A stretch of DNA of 64,000 nt, from NCBI RefSeq assembly GCF_038002605.1, contig NZ_JBBOCT010000001.1:4154001-4218000 (forward strand), written 5' to 3'. This document shows, one piece after another, positions 39,801 to 45,842 of this stretch. A program made the position numbers and the translations under genes. The notes beneath the pieces are model-generated. The model was not told where the DNA came from. It did not search any database and was given only the letters and a program-made list of their open reading frames with translations. This stretch comes from Bacillus sp. FSL K6-3431. GTDB taxonomy: Bacteria > Bacillota > Bacilli > Bacillales > Bacillaceae_C. Each line of letters opens with the position of its first letter. Positions within the stretch are counted from its first letter, which is position 1.

Positions 39801-40110
39801 TGCTCTTCAAGATGTTCAAATCGACAAGAGTATCATCGGAAACATGAAATTGACTCCTCTCAAATATAGAAATAAGGTGTCGAAATTTGATTTATCACTA
39901 TTTGTGGAAAATCAAAAGGAAGATATACTTTTTGAATTGGAATATGCAAGTAATTTGTTTGAAATTGAAACCATTAAAAAATTTGCGCAGGACTTCCTAT
40001 TCATTTTGGACAAGGTTAGTTTTGATAAAGAAATAAAGCTAAAAGAGATTGAAATTGAAGGGCTAGTAGTTGAAAACACAGAAATTGAAAATGTTACATT
40101 TAAATTCTAA
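27862..40110 (+). CDS. NRPS: C-A-T-E, C-A-T, C-A(Asp)-T, C (predicted middle modules)
   Basis: 4082 aa from GTG 27862, behind AAAGGAGG (27845-27852). Module 1: C (H145-H146), A (A3 motif at 615), T S998, E (H1179; EGHGRK, RTVGWFTC, NYLGQF). Module 2: C (HHHLLLDGW at 1650), A (2127), T S2530. Module 3: LCL C (H2712-H2713), A (3179), T S3578. A terminal C domain (H3769-H3770) ends the protein without an A domain. The N-terminus (LDKQNVEDILSLTPIQEG) is a COM acceptor and DCL-type C domain, fitting the E-terminated NRPS at 20194. Codes read by eye: DPENIGNVD (module 1) and DIENIGAMT (module 2), both sharing DxEN-I/L-G with ornithine codes, and DLTKVGHIG, the Asp code, in module 3. The tail C domain must pair with another protein. 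Confidence 0.92.
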   Translation: MAKLDKQNVEDILSLTPIQEGILFHYLKDPQSDEYFEQIRLVISGDVNASFFTEAWESVIQTNEQLRTLFRWEKLKAPVQIVLKEHRPYIEIIDLQYKDETEKHALLEEIIIKDQETKFDLRDVPFRITLCKLAEGKSEMVISNHHILYDGWSNGIILKEFLKAYQCLSNSETYKIPAKKKYKDFIKYIQNQDKDKQKSFWQDYLNGFDSQTRLESKKRKDQSIRKDRHYRIRLSKNELQGFANKNEITLASLIYSLWGIVLQKHNNCDDIVFGSTISGRAGTFNGIEEMVGLFINTVPLRVRRSPGETSIELIKTVNRALQNWELYGTTPLTDIKRHSELDVQTDLFDTIVVFENYPLDQTVLNKENGIAFNSYSASEMTNYGLSITISVFKDVEVCFSYNEQLYDLTTIKRLAQHFTLITEEVIKSPDKKIEQIEIISTEEKQQILCDFNNTQTTFSNQLTISKLFELQVAKTPNNIAVVYKERSVTYKELDEMSNSLANVLLRKGVIKGEIVAMMTEPSIEMIVGIIAVLKAGGAYLPVDLEYPKTRKRLMMQDSGTRFILTDENSIKKNDYMIKEFTMDGILLLDDSKLFSGETISPELYLSPTDLCTVFYTSGTTGKPKGVMVENRSVVNLVQWFGKTFDMTENRNLLQLTNYVFDPSIEDFFGTLLYGATLHIAEKNLILNQELFCDYVNQHQIHIINFIPTVLKELLCHNRKLQSLRTVISGGEILEESLKDELIHKGYELYNNYGPAETTVDALSIKCSEDKVSLGKPISNVRCYILDKDKNLSPIGVPGELYIAGAGVARGYLNMAESTNRKFMNDPFIPDDRMYKTGDLGRWFPNGEIEFLGRADHQVKIRGYRIELAEIHNLLLKHSQIQDVAVIDCENDKGKKVLCAYIVSKAQINTKSLREYLSDELPDYMVPSYYIQLEKLPLTSIGKLDRKELPAPEIQTYKDYIAPTNEIEKDLVEVWSSVLGIEQEAISIEDNFFELGGDSILSIQIVGKALQKNIQITVSQMFQHQTILELSADVVERKDSKQPEEAMPPEAGEVPLTPIQKWFFEQDLENYHQWNQSILLETKPGMNPALLRQSFYILTSYHDSFRLRYYQRDEEWVQVYSESKEHVLFDVYGLDQPDDQMHEILSELQYGLNITDGPLIRAAYFDFGNQEKGRLFVTAHHLVVDGYSWRVMMDDLQAIYEQLENSSSVQLPLKSLSFKKWSEYLYEYAHSDHLKGELAYWLINTPSSSKPIPVDKEGGLNTEESARTISLMLTKEETDYLLHDIHHSFNTRIDDILLFSLSKTLANWSGTTLVDLEGHGRKPLLKEHDISRTVGWFTCVYPMILGDIEPEKNVGEVLKQLKERYRDIPNGGIGYEILYYLADKGIRKQIGSKPRAQVSFNYLGQFEQALKKHQLFKISEVNTGPSRDLIGIRSHLIEIDCMIIDKKLYIEWKYSSNKHLHETIQRLGSDFVHTLKYMIEYCQTNDNKYFTPSDFPLASINQKKLDQWGEGYKSMEDIYTLSPVQQSMIFHHIYSPDSSVTVEQTVFSIESNIDIEVFERVWQTILDRHESLRASYHWGELEEPVQIIHKNIKVPFQVLDWTNFSENEGNQKLELLIEEDRKRGFDLSKPPLMRILVVKRDESLYDVIWTHHHLLLDGWCNSILFKEIGALYKAYCAGEKVELGNALPFKDYIKWLRRQDRKKAEQFWRKALDGLKTPIRFNNIFPVKAGSDELSTFGDVVYELSQEKQQVIQNFARKHRITLNTMVQGAWAILLNRYSGEKDITFGVTSSGRPADLKGSDSMIGCFMNTLPFRVKVNPTLNLIPWLKDLQLKLAEMRQYEYTSLADIRSWSDVSRNSALYDLYESIVIVENYPFDAALKDGIGSLHVKSIRIEEQMDYPLVVYCNLQPELHFKLLFDSRFLDETEANQILAHLINILCEMINTEDGQLGEVSMILEKELRHILIDSNSTSMDYPIDQCFQDLFAAQVKTRLDQPAIIQNGEGFSYKELDILSNKLAHKLINLGVAPEIPVGLYVERSFKMVVGILGILKAGGAFLPIDADYPGDRVNMMLKDAQVPVLLTQADLVQKIRSYEGRTVCLDSEWDLVLKEPGDQPISRVNPKNLAYIIYTSGSSGRPKGVMMPHEAIVSHSIDIIKRFELTPEDRVLQFSSISFDISLEQIFTTLAAGSALVLRDKDIWTPYQFSKKCVELGLSVVNLPTSYWAEVVQEWHIRPEIIPGSKLRLVIVGGEQMSAEKVEMWENTPLDHIILLNAYGPAETAMTSTLYRVSGKGTKSAKLRFIPVGKPLANRRVYIFDENMQPLPIGVKGEIFIGGLSLARGYLNKPEMTKDKFIQDPYYHDYGNRLYKTGDLGKLHRDGNIEVLGRKDDQTKIRGHRIDIGEIEVVLNQCDNIKDSVVVVKKGETKEKHLAAFYVSAPYMTNDLSSIRKFLRNKIPEYMIPSFFIELEKLPLSPNGKIDRNSLANIEIEVDIGNGYEKPYNEIQQKLVRIWEKVLGADSVGINHHFFEIGGQSLKAITLVSEIHREFDVEIPLGEVFESPTIKELAVFIEKSIDRKETYQSIQPVAQQEYYEVSAAQKRMYIISELSGASSNYNINGAVFLDGKVNVLQLERAFEALINRHESLRTSFEQVNGRIIQKVYQDVEWNMEHLYANEYNLDSVVEDFIQPFDLGRGPLFRVAIVEMSSSKYLLVYDMHHIVSDGLSIGVLIREFVSLYKEKILPDVKIQYKDFSAWQNQMIESDVFKLQEGYWLKTFSQEIPLLDLPTDYPRLDEPMFEGDNVQFDLEDSFTSKLNQIAIEKGVTLYSLLFTAFNVLLSKYSGQKDIVVGSPVAGRLHSELENVVGMFVNTLALRNYPDPEKTLESFVKEVANQTLQALEHQEYPFEMLVDKLQLRKNLNRHPLFDVMFAFENVDGAKAQIDDFEITPYEHTHRTTKFDLELKVTEQEGKLHFVFEYSTALFHKDTIKRMAKHLVKIIEVIADEITVLIEEIDLVTTEEKNMIMDFNNTDTKFPKEKSIKSIFEEQVVKHSSRTAVVYGQRKLTYKELNEKANQLAKYLIEKGARPNTVIGLMAEPSIEMIVGLWGIIKSGATYLPIDPEFPNERINFMIEASGAIALLTQSHLLTANYYYTCKIMELENEELFSKDTLNPEDITTFDDPIYIIFTSGTTGTPKGVPIKNQSLVNYISWFTREASITYSDKTMLLSSFAFDLGYTSLYTALLNGCELHLAPKECYTVPETLLTYLKDQKISFIKLTPSLFTLLVNNRMIENDQNRMVLRLVVLGGEEMKSADIGTFNSLYPNTEVINHYGPTETTIGSIAQKIEFAKLNPFSLGTVIGKPIDNVKIYILDKLQKPVPIGGIGEICIAGVGLTEGYLTQTELNTDKFIEGSFFDNEKIKLYKTGDLGRFTADGVVKFLGRMDNQLKIRGYRVEPEEVTSVLLGHDSVVDAIVATKEDQEGNNDLYAYLVLKEGENGLGVKEYLSSKIPYYMMPSIFVKLDKIPLTSNGKLDVKALPEIDDSSSIRAEYEMPRDSVERKIAEIWEEVLEVEKVGVNDSFFEMGGNSLKVMFLTAEIHRQFNVNIPMRESFNAPTVRGMSEYIKKASENKYSSLQPLENREYYELSSAQKRLYTLNQMEGIGTTYNMPRATLLEGEINLDKLKKAFCEIVTRHEALRTFFEVVEGEPKQLIQENVEVEIKYSFLEEELFLDSMGEPNAELIYLIDEFIKPFDLSRAPLVRISLICLRSDKHILLTDMHHLISDGYSVNILLHELSKLYQGEQLQGNRIQYKDFAGWQNEFLKTSTALEQEDYWLDILSGDLPVLDMPTNFPRPLMQSFEGDRFTFESGKELKQRLDKLCLETDTTLYMVFSATYSMLLAKYSSQQDIIIGSPILGRTHPDLKSTIGMFANTIAIRSLPNGNKQFVTYLAEVKEYLLKAYDNQDYQFDMLLNKLKIKREPGRNPIFSTMLALQDVQIDKSIIGNMKLTPLKYRNKVSKFDLSLFVENQKEDILFELEYASNLFEIETIKKFAQDFLFILDKVSFDKEIKLKEIEIEGLVVENTEIENVTFKF

Positions 40111-40191
40111 GATTAGTAACTAAAGAGTCAGCAGCATACAATCATGAAGCTGTTGTTAAAATCCTTCGGAATACAAGAGGCAAAGGTTTTA

Positions 40192-40230
40192 GCCTTCCAT
40201 CAGTTTTTAAAACTGATGGAAGGCCTTTTT
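40192..40230 (+). terminator. Strong terminator closing the NRPS/PKS cluster
   Basis: A perfect 15-bp stem, GCCTTCCATCAGTTT (40192-40206) with AAACTGATGGAAGGC (40210-40224), has a tiny loop and is followed by T5. It is the first terminator-like structure after 7198 on the plus strand, so one long transcript is possible. Confidence 0.9.
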
Positions 40231-40332
40231 CTGCTTTTGGTGCAATAAGAATAAAAGGTGATTACAAAAAACAGAAAAGAAAACGCGTGTAATGATTTTT
40301 AACATACCTGTCATACATAATCTTAAAAATTA

Positions 40333-40887
40333 TTAATAGTAAGGCGAAATCAGAATATAAACTAAAACACCAGTTAAACTAACGTATAGCCAAATTGGCA
40401 TTGTCCAGCGGGCGATTTTTTTATGGCGTTCGTTTTCCATATTCCAAGCTCGTGCAACACTTGTAAGTGCAAGTGGAACGATTGCTGCAGCTAGTAAGAT
40501 ATGTGTAATTAAAATAAAATAATAAAAGCCTGCCATAAAGCCTTCTCCACCATAGGGTGTGGAAGGTGATAAATAGTGAAAAGCGACATATGTTACGAGA
40601 AAAAGAGACGTTGTTGCAAACGCCGCATAAATAAAACGACGATGAATCTTTACGTTTCGTTTTAGAATGGCAATCAAAGCACCGACTAAGAACAAAAATG
40701 TAAAGCTATTGAGAATCGCATTAATGAGAGGTAGGATCGTCACATCAAATGCATCAAAGTCTTCAACACCTTGCATTCCTGAAAGAACACCAATCGCACC
40801 AATCAAGATAATAGAGATCGTTACGATTGCCGGTCTATAATTACGTTTTTCATGTCCAATTACCGTATTATTACTGTTATTCATCAT
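40333..40887 (-). CDS. yozB: YozB/CtaM-like DUF420 membrane protein
   Basis: 184-aa membrane protein with five predicted hydrophobic spans (about 20-38, 50-72, 88-108, 120-142, 160-180). The histidines in VAFHYLSP and ILITHILLA are typical of DUF420. B. subtilis YozB and S. aureus CtaM belong here; CtaM is needed for maturation of a haem-copper oxidase. The gene stands alone and converges on the cluster terminator. GGAGAG lies just before ATG 40887; the second ATG, at 40884, is also possible. Confidence 0.8.
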   Translation of the reverse strand: MMNNSNNTVIGHEKRNYRPAIVTISIILIGAIGVLSGMQGVEDFDAFDVTILPLINAILNSFTFLFLVGALIAILKRNVKIHRRFIYAAFATTSLFLVTYVAFHYLSPSTPYGGEGFMAGFYYFILITHILLAAAIVPLALTSVARAWNMENERHKKIARWTMPIWLYVSLTGVLVYILISPYY

Positions 40888-41108
40888 TTTATACTCTCCA
40901 CGATCGTATTGTATAATCTACAAACGTAGTGTACCACAACTATATCCTCTATAGCGCTTGTTCTTACAAGGTTCACAGTCTTTTCGATATTTAAGTTTGA
41001 AGAAAAAATTATTACTATCAAGTGAATCCTTGAAGAAGGCAAAGACACGCACTCACTTAAACCTGTAATTGGCGACCATTCTTTTAAAAACGTCATCCCC
41101 GATACAAT
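40888..41108. other. Gene-poor gap between yozB and the DUF4181 gene
   Basis: 221 bp. A plus-strand frame near 41045-41107 reads THSLKPVIGDHSFKNVIPDT without a start or ribosome binding site. It may be the tail of a lost gene I cannot name. The minus-strand frame across the same DNA has no recognisable domain. Confidence 0.3.
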
Positions 41109-41480
41109 TTATCCATACATTTTGTAGACAATCGTACTGGCCGCAATGTGGAGCATAAACATAGTGGTAGTTATCAAGTTTATGATCCATAAATTATCCT
41201 TTCGGGCGACCTTCCATTCTACGAAAGTCCGTAACAATGAAACGATAAAAAAATAGCTAAGTATGGTAAACATCCATCTCCCGTCACCAAAAAGAATATC
41301 ATTTTTATCCTTAAACAAAAGAAAGAAACTGATAGTGATTAGACCTTCCAGCACAAAATGCAATGTATGGCGGTATTGATAGAAACGCCCTTTTGGTTGT
41401 TGAACAATCCAGTTCTTTCTGATGAACCTCTCAGAAATTATTGAAATTATTATAAAGATAATTCCGATGATAACAATCAC
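41109..41480 (-). CDS. DUF4181 small membrane protein
   Basis: 123-aa protein with four hydrophobic spans (about 2-16, 42-58, 68-88, 100-120). The charged stretch SERFIRKNW after the first span and the overall length are typical of DUF4181 proteins of bacilli, whose function is unknown. The start is uncertain: the longest frame begins with GTG at 41480 and its ribosome binding site is poor. It is divergent from mmgD. Confidence 0.6.
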   Translation of the reverse strand: MIVIIGIIFIIISIISERFIRKNWIVQQPKGRFYQYRHTLHFVLEGLITISFFLLFKDKNDILFGDGRWMFTILSYFFIVSLLRTFVEWKVARKDNLWIINLITTTMFMLHIAASTIVYKMYG

Positions 41481-41835
41481 CTTGTATAAGATATTTTCAC
41501 TCCCTGTTCGCCCTTGTGACTACCATGATTCGTAAAATAGTTAGCTAGTTAATTATATATTAACATGTCACTCTATTTTTAAAGCGTAATAACAGTCCAA
41601 TATAAATCAACGAGATAATTTATATTGTTATTCAGTTTGCTAGAAGGAGATTTTATGTACTGTACATCAATTTTTACAGTAATAAAACAAGGATAATACA
41701 AGGTATATATAAGATTTGTTAAAAGAAATAGAATTGCTAAGTATTAAATCAAAAAGAGAAGCATAAGTTTGTACAAAACCTTGATGATGCTTTTCGGGAG
41801 CATCCACCAAGATTTATTCAATTGGAGGAGAAAAA
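41481..41835 (+). promoter_or_regulatory. Upstream region of mmgD with a dyad and a small hairpin
   Basis: The region holds the perfect dyad ATGTACTGTACAT (41655-41667) and a small hairpin GATGCT (41786-41791) / AGCATC (41799-41804) just before the mmgD ribosome binding site (GGAGG). The dyad is a candidate operator for the methylcitrate genes; no cognate regulator is adjacent. I saw no clear catabolite-response element. Confidence 0.4.
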
Positions 41836-42963
41836 ATGAATATCGGAGTTAATTATTCACCTGGCTTGGATGGAATTATTGCAGCGGAAACAAAGCTATC
41901 TTTCTTAGATACCGTTCAAAGTGAGATTGTCATACAAGGATATGACCTCATTAAATTATCTGAGGATAAACAATACTTAGATATAGTGTATTTACTACTC
42001 CATGATAGACTTCCAATTTTGGAAGAAAAAGTATTACTGGAACAAGAATTGAAGAATGAATATGAAATACCGGAAGATATCATAAATATTTTAAAACTGT
42101 TAGTAAAGGAAACGCATCCAATGGATGGGTTAAGAACAGGTATTTCTGCATTAGCAGGCTATGATTCGCAATTGGATGATCGTTCACCTGTTGTAAATAA
42201 AGCGCGTGCTTACAAATTATTAGGGAAAGTACCTAATATCGTGGCCAACAGCTATAGAATACTAAATAAACAAGCAGTTGTTCTTCCAAGAAAGAGTTTA
42301 TCCTATAGCGCAAATTTCTTTTACATGATTACAGATAGGGTGCCTTCCGCAATGGAGGAAAAAATATTTGATCAATCTTTATTGTTGTATAGCGAACACG
42401 AGATGCCGAATTCCACTTTTACAGCTCGAGTCATTGCTTCAACTCAATCAGATTTATATGGTTGCTTAACTGGTGCAGTAGCTTCATTGAAAGGTAGTTT
42501 GCATGGAGGGGCTAATGAAGCAGTCATGTATATGCTTATAGAAGCTGGTACAGTTGAGCAGTTTGAGATATTACTTGAAAAGAAATTAGCAAATAAAGAA
42601 AAAGTGATGGGATTTGGTCATCGTGTTTATATGAAGAAGATGGATCCGAGGGCGCTCATCATGAAACAAGCATTGAAACAGCTTTGTGATGTTAAAGGAG
42701 ATGACATACTTTATCGAATGTGTGAGGCTGGTGAAGCTGTTATGGAGAAAGAAAAAGGCCTTTACCCTAACTTGGATTACTATGCAGCACCAGTATACTA
42801 CATGATGGGACTCCCAATTGAAATATATACACCGATTTTCTTTAGTGCTAGAACAGTAGGTTTATGCGCGCATGTAATTGAGCAACATGCAAATAATCGA
42901 CTTTTCCGGCCTCGCGTAAATTATACAGGCGAACGCCATAATCGCAATTCTTTATCAAACTAG
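41836..42963 (+). CDS. mmgD: 2-methylcitrate synthase / citrate synthase MmgD
   Basis: 375-aa citrate-synthase-family enzyme that condenses propionyl-CoA (or acetyl-CoA) with oxaloacetate. The catalytic residues are visible: H223 in GSLHGGANEAVM, H262 in GFGHRVY and D314 in PNLDYYAAP. The short length (about 370 aa) is typical of Gram-positive MmgD/PrpC. It is followed by mmgE and prpB, which complete the methylcitrate pathway that clears propionyl-CoA. GGAGG precedes ATG 41836. Confidence 0.9.
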   Translation: MNIGVNYSPGLDGIIAAETKLSFLDTVQSEIVIQGYDLIKLSEDKQYLDIVYLLLHDRLPILEEKVLLEQELKNEYEIPEDIINILKLLVKETHPMDGLRTGISALAGYDSQLDDRSPVVNKARAYKLLGKVPNIVANSYRILNKQAVVLPRKSLSYSANFFYMITDRVPSAMEEKIFDQSLLLYSEHEMPNSTFTARVIASTQSDLYGCLTGAVASLKGSLHGGANEAVMYMLIEAGTVEQFEILLEKKLANKEKVMGFGHRVYMKKMDPRALIMKQALKQLCDVKGDDILYRMCEAGEAVMEKEKGLYPNLDYYAAPVYYMMGLPIEIYTPIFFSARTVGLCAHVIEQHANNRLFRPRVNYTGERHNRNSLSN

Positions 42964-43041
42964 CATACGTAATTAAGGCTCGCAATACGGACGAACTAAA
43001 CAACTTCCAACATGAAAATAAAAACAAGGGGGAAGAGAAGT

Positions 43042-44481
43042 ATGCTAAAAACCAACAGAATAAACGAAACAGATGTGTTATTAGAAGAAATAGCAGATTA
43101 TGTATTAGACAAAGAGATTAATAGTAATGAGGCTTTTGAAACGGCACGTTATGTTCTACTTGATACAGTTGGCTGTGGTATTTTAGCGCTTCAATATCCG
43201 GAATGTAGGAAATTATTAGGGCCAGTCGTTCCAGGTACAGTTGTTCCAAATGGGGCTCGCGTTCCAGGTACTTCTTATGTACTTGATCCAGTTAAAGCTG
43301 CATTTAATATCGGCTGTATGATTCGCTGGTTAGACTATAACGATACATGGTTAGCTGCTGAGTGGGGACATCCGTCTGATAATTTGGGTGGTATTTTAGC
43401 AGTAGCAGATTATTTAAGTCGTGTGAATATTGCTGAGGGAAAAGAAGCATTAACAATAAAAGAAGTGCTGGAAATGATGATTAAAGCACATGAGATTCAA
43501 GGTGTATTAGCATTAGAAAATAGCCTAAATCGTGTTGGACTTGACCATGTTTTATTCGTAAAGATAGCGACAACTGCAGTTATCACAAAAGCCCTAGGAG
43601 GTACAAAAGAAGAAATTATTAACGCATTATCTAATGCATGGCTAGATAATGCAAGCTTACGTACATATCGGCATACTCCAAATACGGGATCACGTAAATC
43701 ATGGGCAGCTGGGGACGCTACAAGTCGGGCTGTCCACTTGGCAATGATGGCTGTGAAAGGAGAAATGGGCTATCCAACGGCTCTCTCTGCACCGAACTGG
43801 GGATTCCAAGATGTGTTATTTAATAAGCAAGAATTAAAGCTTGCTCGTCCACTAGATTCATATGTAATGGAAAATGTATTATTCAAAGTATCTTATCCAG
43901 CTGAATTCCATGCACAAACAGCTGCAGAAAGTGCCGTGAAATTACATGATGAGGTAAAGGATCGCCTCGATGAAATTGATGGAATTATCATTAAAACACA
44001 TGAATCAGCTATTCGAATTATCGACAAAGAGGGACCCCTAAACAATCCTGCAGATCGTGACCACTGTATTCAATACATTACAGCTATCGGTTTAATTTAT
44101 GGTGATATTATAGCTGATCATTATGAAGATGAAGTGGCGGCTGATGTGAGAATCGATCAATTACGGGATAAAATGGTCGTTGTTGAAAACAAACAATATA
44201 CGGTTGATTACCTTGATCCGAATAAACGCTCCATCGCTAATGCTCTACAAATATTATATAACGATGGAACGGGTTCAGATATTGTGGAATGTGAATATCC
44301 TTTAGGACATCGTTTTAGAAGAGAAGAAGCGTTTCCGAAAATTATCAAGAAATTCACTGATAATATTCGTACGCATTATTCACAAAAGCAACAAAATACC
44401 ATTCAAGAGGTCTGCTTAAATCCAAATGTATTAACAAACTTAAAAGTAAATGAATTTATAGATTTATTTATCGCAGATTAA
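43042..44481 (+). CDS. mmgE: 2-methylcitrate dehydratase MmgE (PrpD family)
   Basis: 479-aa MmgE/PrpD-family protein, without an Fe-S cluster, that dehydrates 2-methylcitrate to 2-methyl-cis-aconitate. Recognisable segments are [15 protein letters not shown] near the N-terminus, [19 protein letters not shown] around residue 105 and [13 protein letters not shown] near 285. The start is ATG 43042 behind GGGGGAAG; an in-frame ATG at 43012 has no ribosome binding site. The last 17 bases with the stop lie inside the structured repeat copy at 44465, and the same tail recurs with the second copy near 58.8 kb. Confidence 0.9.
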   Translation: MLKTNRINETDVLLEEIADYVLDKEINSNEAFETARYVLLDTVGCGILALQYPECRKLLGPVVPGTVVPNGARVPGTSYVLDPVKAAFNIGCMIRWLDYNDTWLAAEWGHPSDNLGGILAVADYLSRVNIAEGKEALTIKEVLEMMIKAHEIQGVLALENSLNRVGLDHVLFVKIATTAVITKALGGTKEEIINALSNAWLDNASLRTYRHTPNTGSRKSWAAGDATSRAVHLAMMAVKGEMGYPTALSAPNWGFQDVLFNKQELKLARPLDSYVMENVLFKVSYPAEFHAQTAAESAVKLHDEVKDRLDEIDGIIIKTHESAIRIIDKEGPLNNPADRDHCIQYITAIGLIYGDIIADHYEDEVAADVRIDQLRDKMVVVENKQYTVDYLDPNKRSIANALQILYNDGTGSDIVECEYPLGHRFRREEAFPKIIKKFTDNIRTHYSQKQQNTIQEVCLNPNVLTNLKVNEFIDLFIAD

Positions 44482-44689
44482 CGGGCAGTAAAACCCCCTA
44501 CTTCAAGGATTCAAGTTTAAGCAATGAAGAGTAAGTGGGGGATCAACTGCCCGTAAAAGCCCGATTGGTTCAGGCCAAAAGGATGTTGGTCACTCAGGCG
44601 TTGCCGCAGGACGCGGCGACCTTAGCCTGAGTTCCTTAACAATCAGTGAGGATGATAGAAAACCCCCACTGATTGAAGTTTCACTTTAT
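44465..44689. repeat. Structured 225-bp repeat, copy 1 (intact)
   Basis: It lies between mmgE and prpB and overlaps the mmgE stop. Hairpin I: ACGGGCAGT (44481-44489) with ACTGCCCGT (44546-44554), plus an inner C5/G5 stem. Hairpin II: ACTCAGGC (44592-44599) with GCCTGAGT (44625-44632), with an inner GCCGC/GCGGC. Hairpin III: AATCAGTG (44641-44648) with CACTGATT (44667-44674). It contains no ORF. Copy 2 is at 58756-58978. It resembles a non-autonomous palindrome-bounded element, possibly of the IS200/IS605 kind; that origin is inference. Confidence 0.8.
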
Positions 44690-44709
44690 AACTTAAGGAG
44701 GAATTTTAA

Positions 44710-45618
44710 GTGGCTTGGATCGTAAATGAACAGTCAACACAAGCGGAATTAGCAGAGCGTTTTCGAAAATTAATAGAAGCACCAGGTATTTTGCAAATAC
44801 CTGGAACCCATGATGCGATGGCGGGACTTGTCGCAAAAAAATCCGGTTTTCAAGTGCTCTACTTATCAGGAGCAGCTTATACAGCAAGCCGTGGTTTACC
44901 TGATTTAGGTATTGTATCTTCAAATGAGGTAGCGGAACGAGCAAGGGATATCGTTCGTGCGACAAATTTACCAATACTTGTTGATATCGATACAGGTTTT
45001 GGTGGTGTACTGAATGTGGCACGTACGGCGAGGGAAATGCAAGAAGCCGGTGTAGCTGCCGTTCAAATCGAAGATCAGGAACTTCCAAAGAAATGTGGTC
45101 ACTTAAATGGGAAAAAGCTTGTATCAATGGAAGAAATGATGCAGAAAGTTAAGGTAATTAAACAGATTGCACCTTCACTCATTGTAGTCGCTCGTACTGA
45201 TGCACGGGCAGTAGAAGGGATGGAAGCAGCAATCGATAGAGTACATGCATATATGGAAGCAGGCGCGGATGCCATATTCCCAGAGGCACTGCAATCGGAA
45301 GAGGAGTTCCGACAGTTCGCTAAGAGAGTGAAAGTGCCATTACTTGCTAATATGACCGAATTTGGCAAAACGCCTTATTATACAGCAGATGCCTTTGCAG
45401 ATATGGGATATCAAATGGTTATTTATCCTGTAACTTCCCTGAGGGTAGCAGGTAAAGCATATGAGCGAGTCTTTGATCAAATTAGGCAGGAAGGTACGCA
45501 GGCAAGTGCTTTACAAGATATGCAAACGCGATGTGAGTTATATGAGAGGATTGCATATCATGATTTTGAAGACCTAGATAAAAATATCGCAAAAACAATT
45601 TTAACGAAGGAACAATAA
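44710..45618 (+). CDS. prpB: 2-methylisocitrate lyase
   Basis: 302-aa isocitrate-lyase/PEP-mutase-family enzyme that cleaves 2-methylisocitrate to pyruvate and succinate. The catalytic loop is KKCGHLNGK with C129; metal-binding segments are DIDTGFGG and QIEDQ, and ARTDARA follows. Length equals that of B. subtilis YqiQ (PrpB). It starts with GTG 44710 after AAGGAGG. The structured repeat in front of it could uncouple it from mmgD-mmgE by termination or processing. A terminator follows at 45631. Confidence 0.92.
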   Translation: MAWIVNEQSTQAELAERFRKLIEAPGILQIPGTHDAMAGLVAKKSGFQVLYLSGAAYTASRGLPDLGIVSSNEVAERARDIVRATNLPILVDIDTGFGGVLNVARTAREMQEAGVAAVQIEDQELPKKCGHLNGKKLVSMEEMMQKVKVIKQIAPSLIVVARTDARAVEGMEAAIDRVHAYMEAGADAIFPEALQSEEEFRQFAKRVKVPLLANMTEFGKTPYYTADAFADMGYQMVIYPVTSLRVAGKAYERVFDQIRQEGTQASALQDMQTRCELYERIAYHDFEDLDKNIAKTILTKEQ

Positions 45619-45630
45619 CTTAATGCAAAT

Positions 45631-45672
45631 GAATCCTTTCAACGAAAGATTGGTGAAGGGATTCATTTTTTA
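45631..45672 (+). terminator. Terminator after prpB
   Basis: GAATCCTTTC (45631-45640) pairs with GAAGGGATTC (45655-45664) with one G-U-type step, followed by ATTTTTTATT. Confidence 0.85.
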
Positions 45673-45798
45673 TTGATACACGTTAAGTTATATGGCACTG
45701 ACTATACGATTGCGAATATAGTTAATCCAATAAAATAAAAAATATTAGCATTACTGGTTGCTTTTTTATAAAAAATAAAGTAAGCTAATTTTTGTGGT

Positions 45799-45822
45799 AT
45801 AAATCGTAATGGTTCTTATTTA
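45799..45822 (+). promoter_or_regulatory. Probable Zur box upstream of the zinc-binding protein gene
   Basis: AAATCGTAAT at 45801-45810 is a full half-site of the Bacillus Zur consensus (AAATCGTAATnATTACGATTT, from memory). The right half is poorly conserved. It lies about 33 bp before the znuA start, and the same half-site recurs before rpsN. Confidence 0.6.
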
Positions 45823-45842
45823 TAAATAGGGAGGTAGAATAA

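Noticed and set aside
40884..41096. Minus-strand 70-codon frame upstream of yozB
   Set aside because: No ribosome binding site, no hydrophobic or domain pattern, and it overlaps the yozB start.
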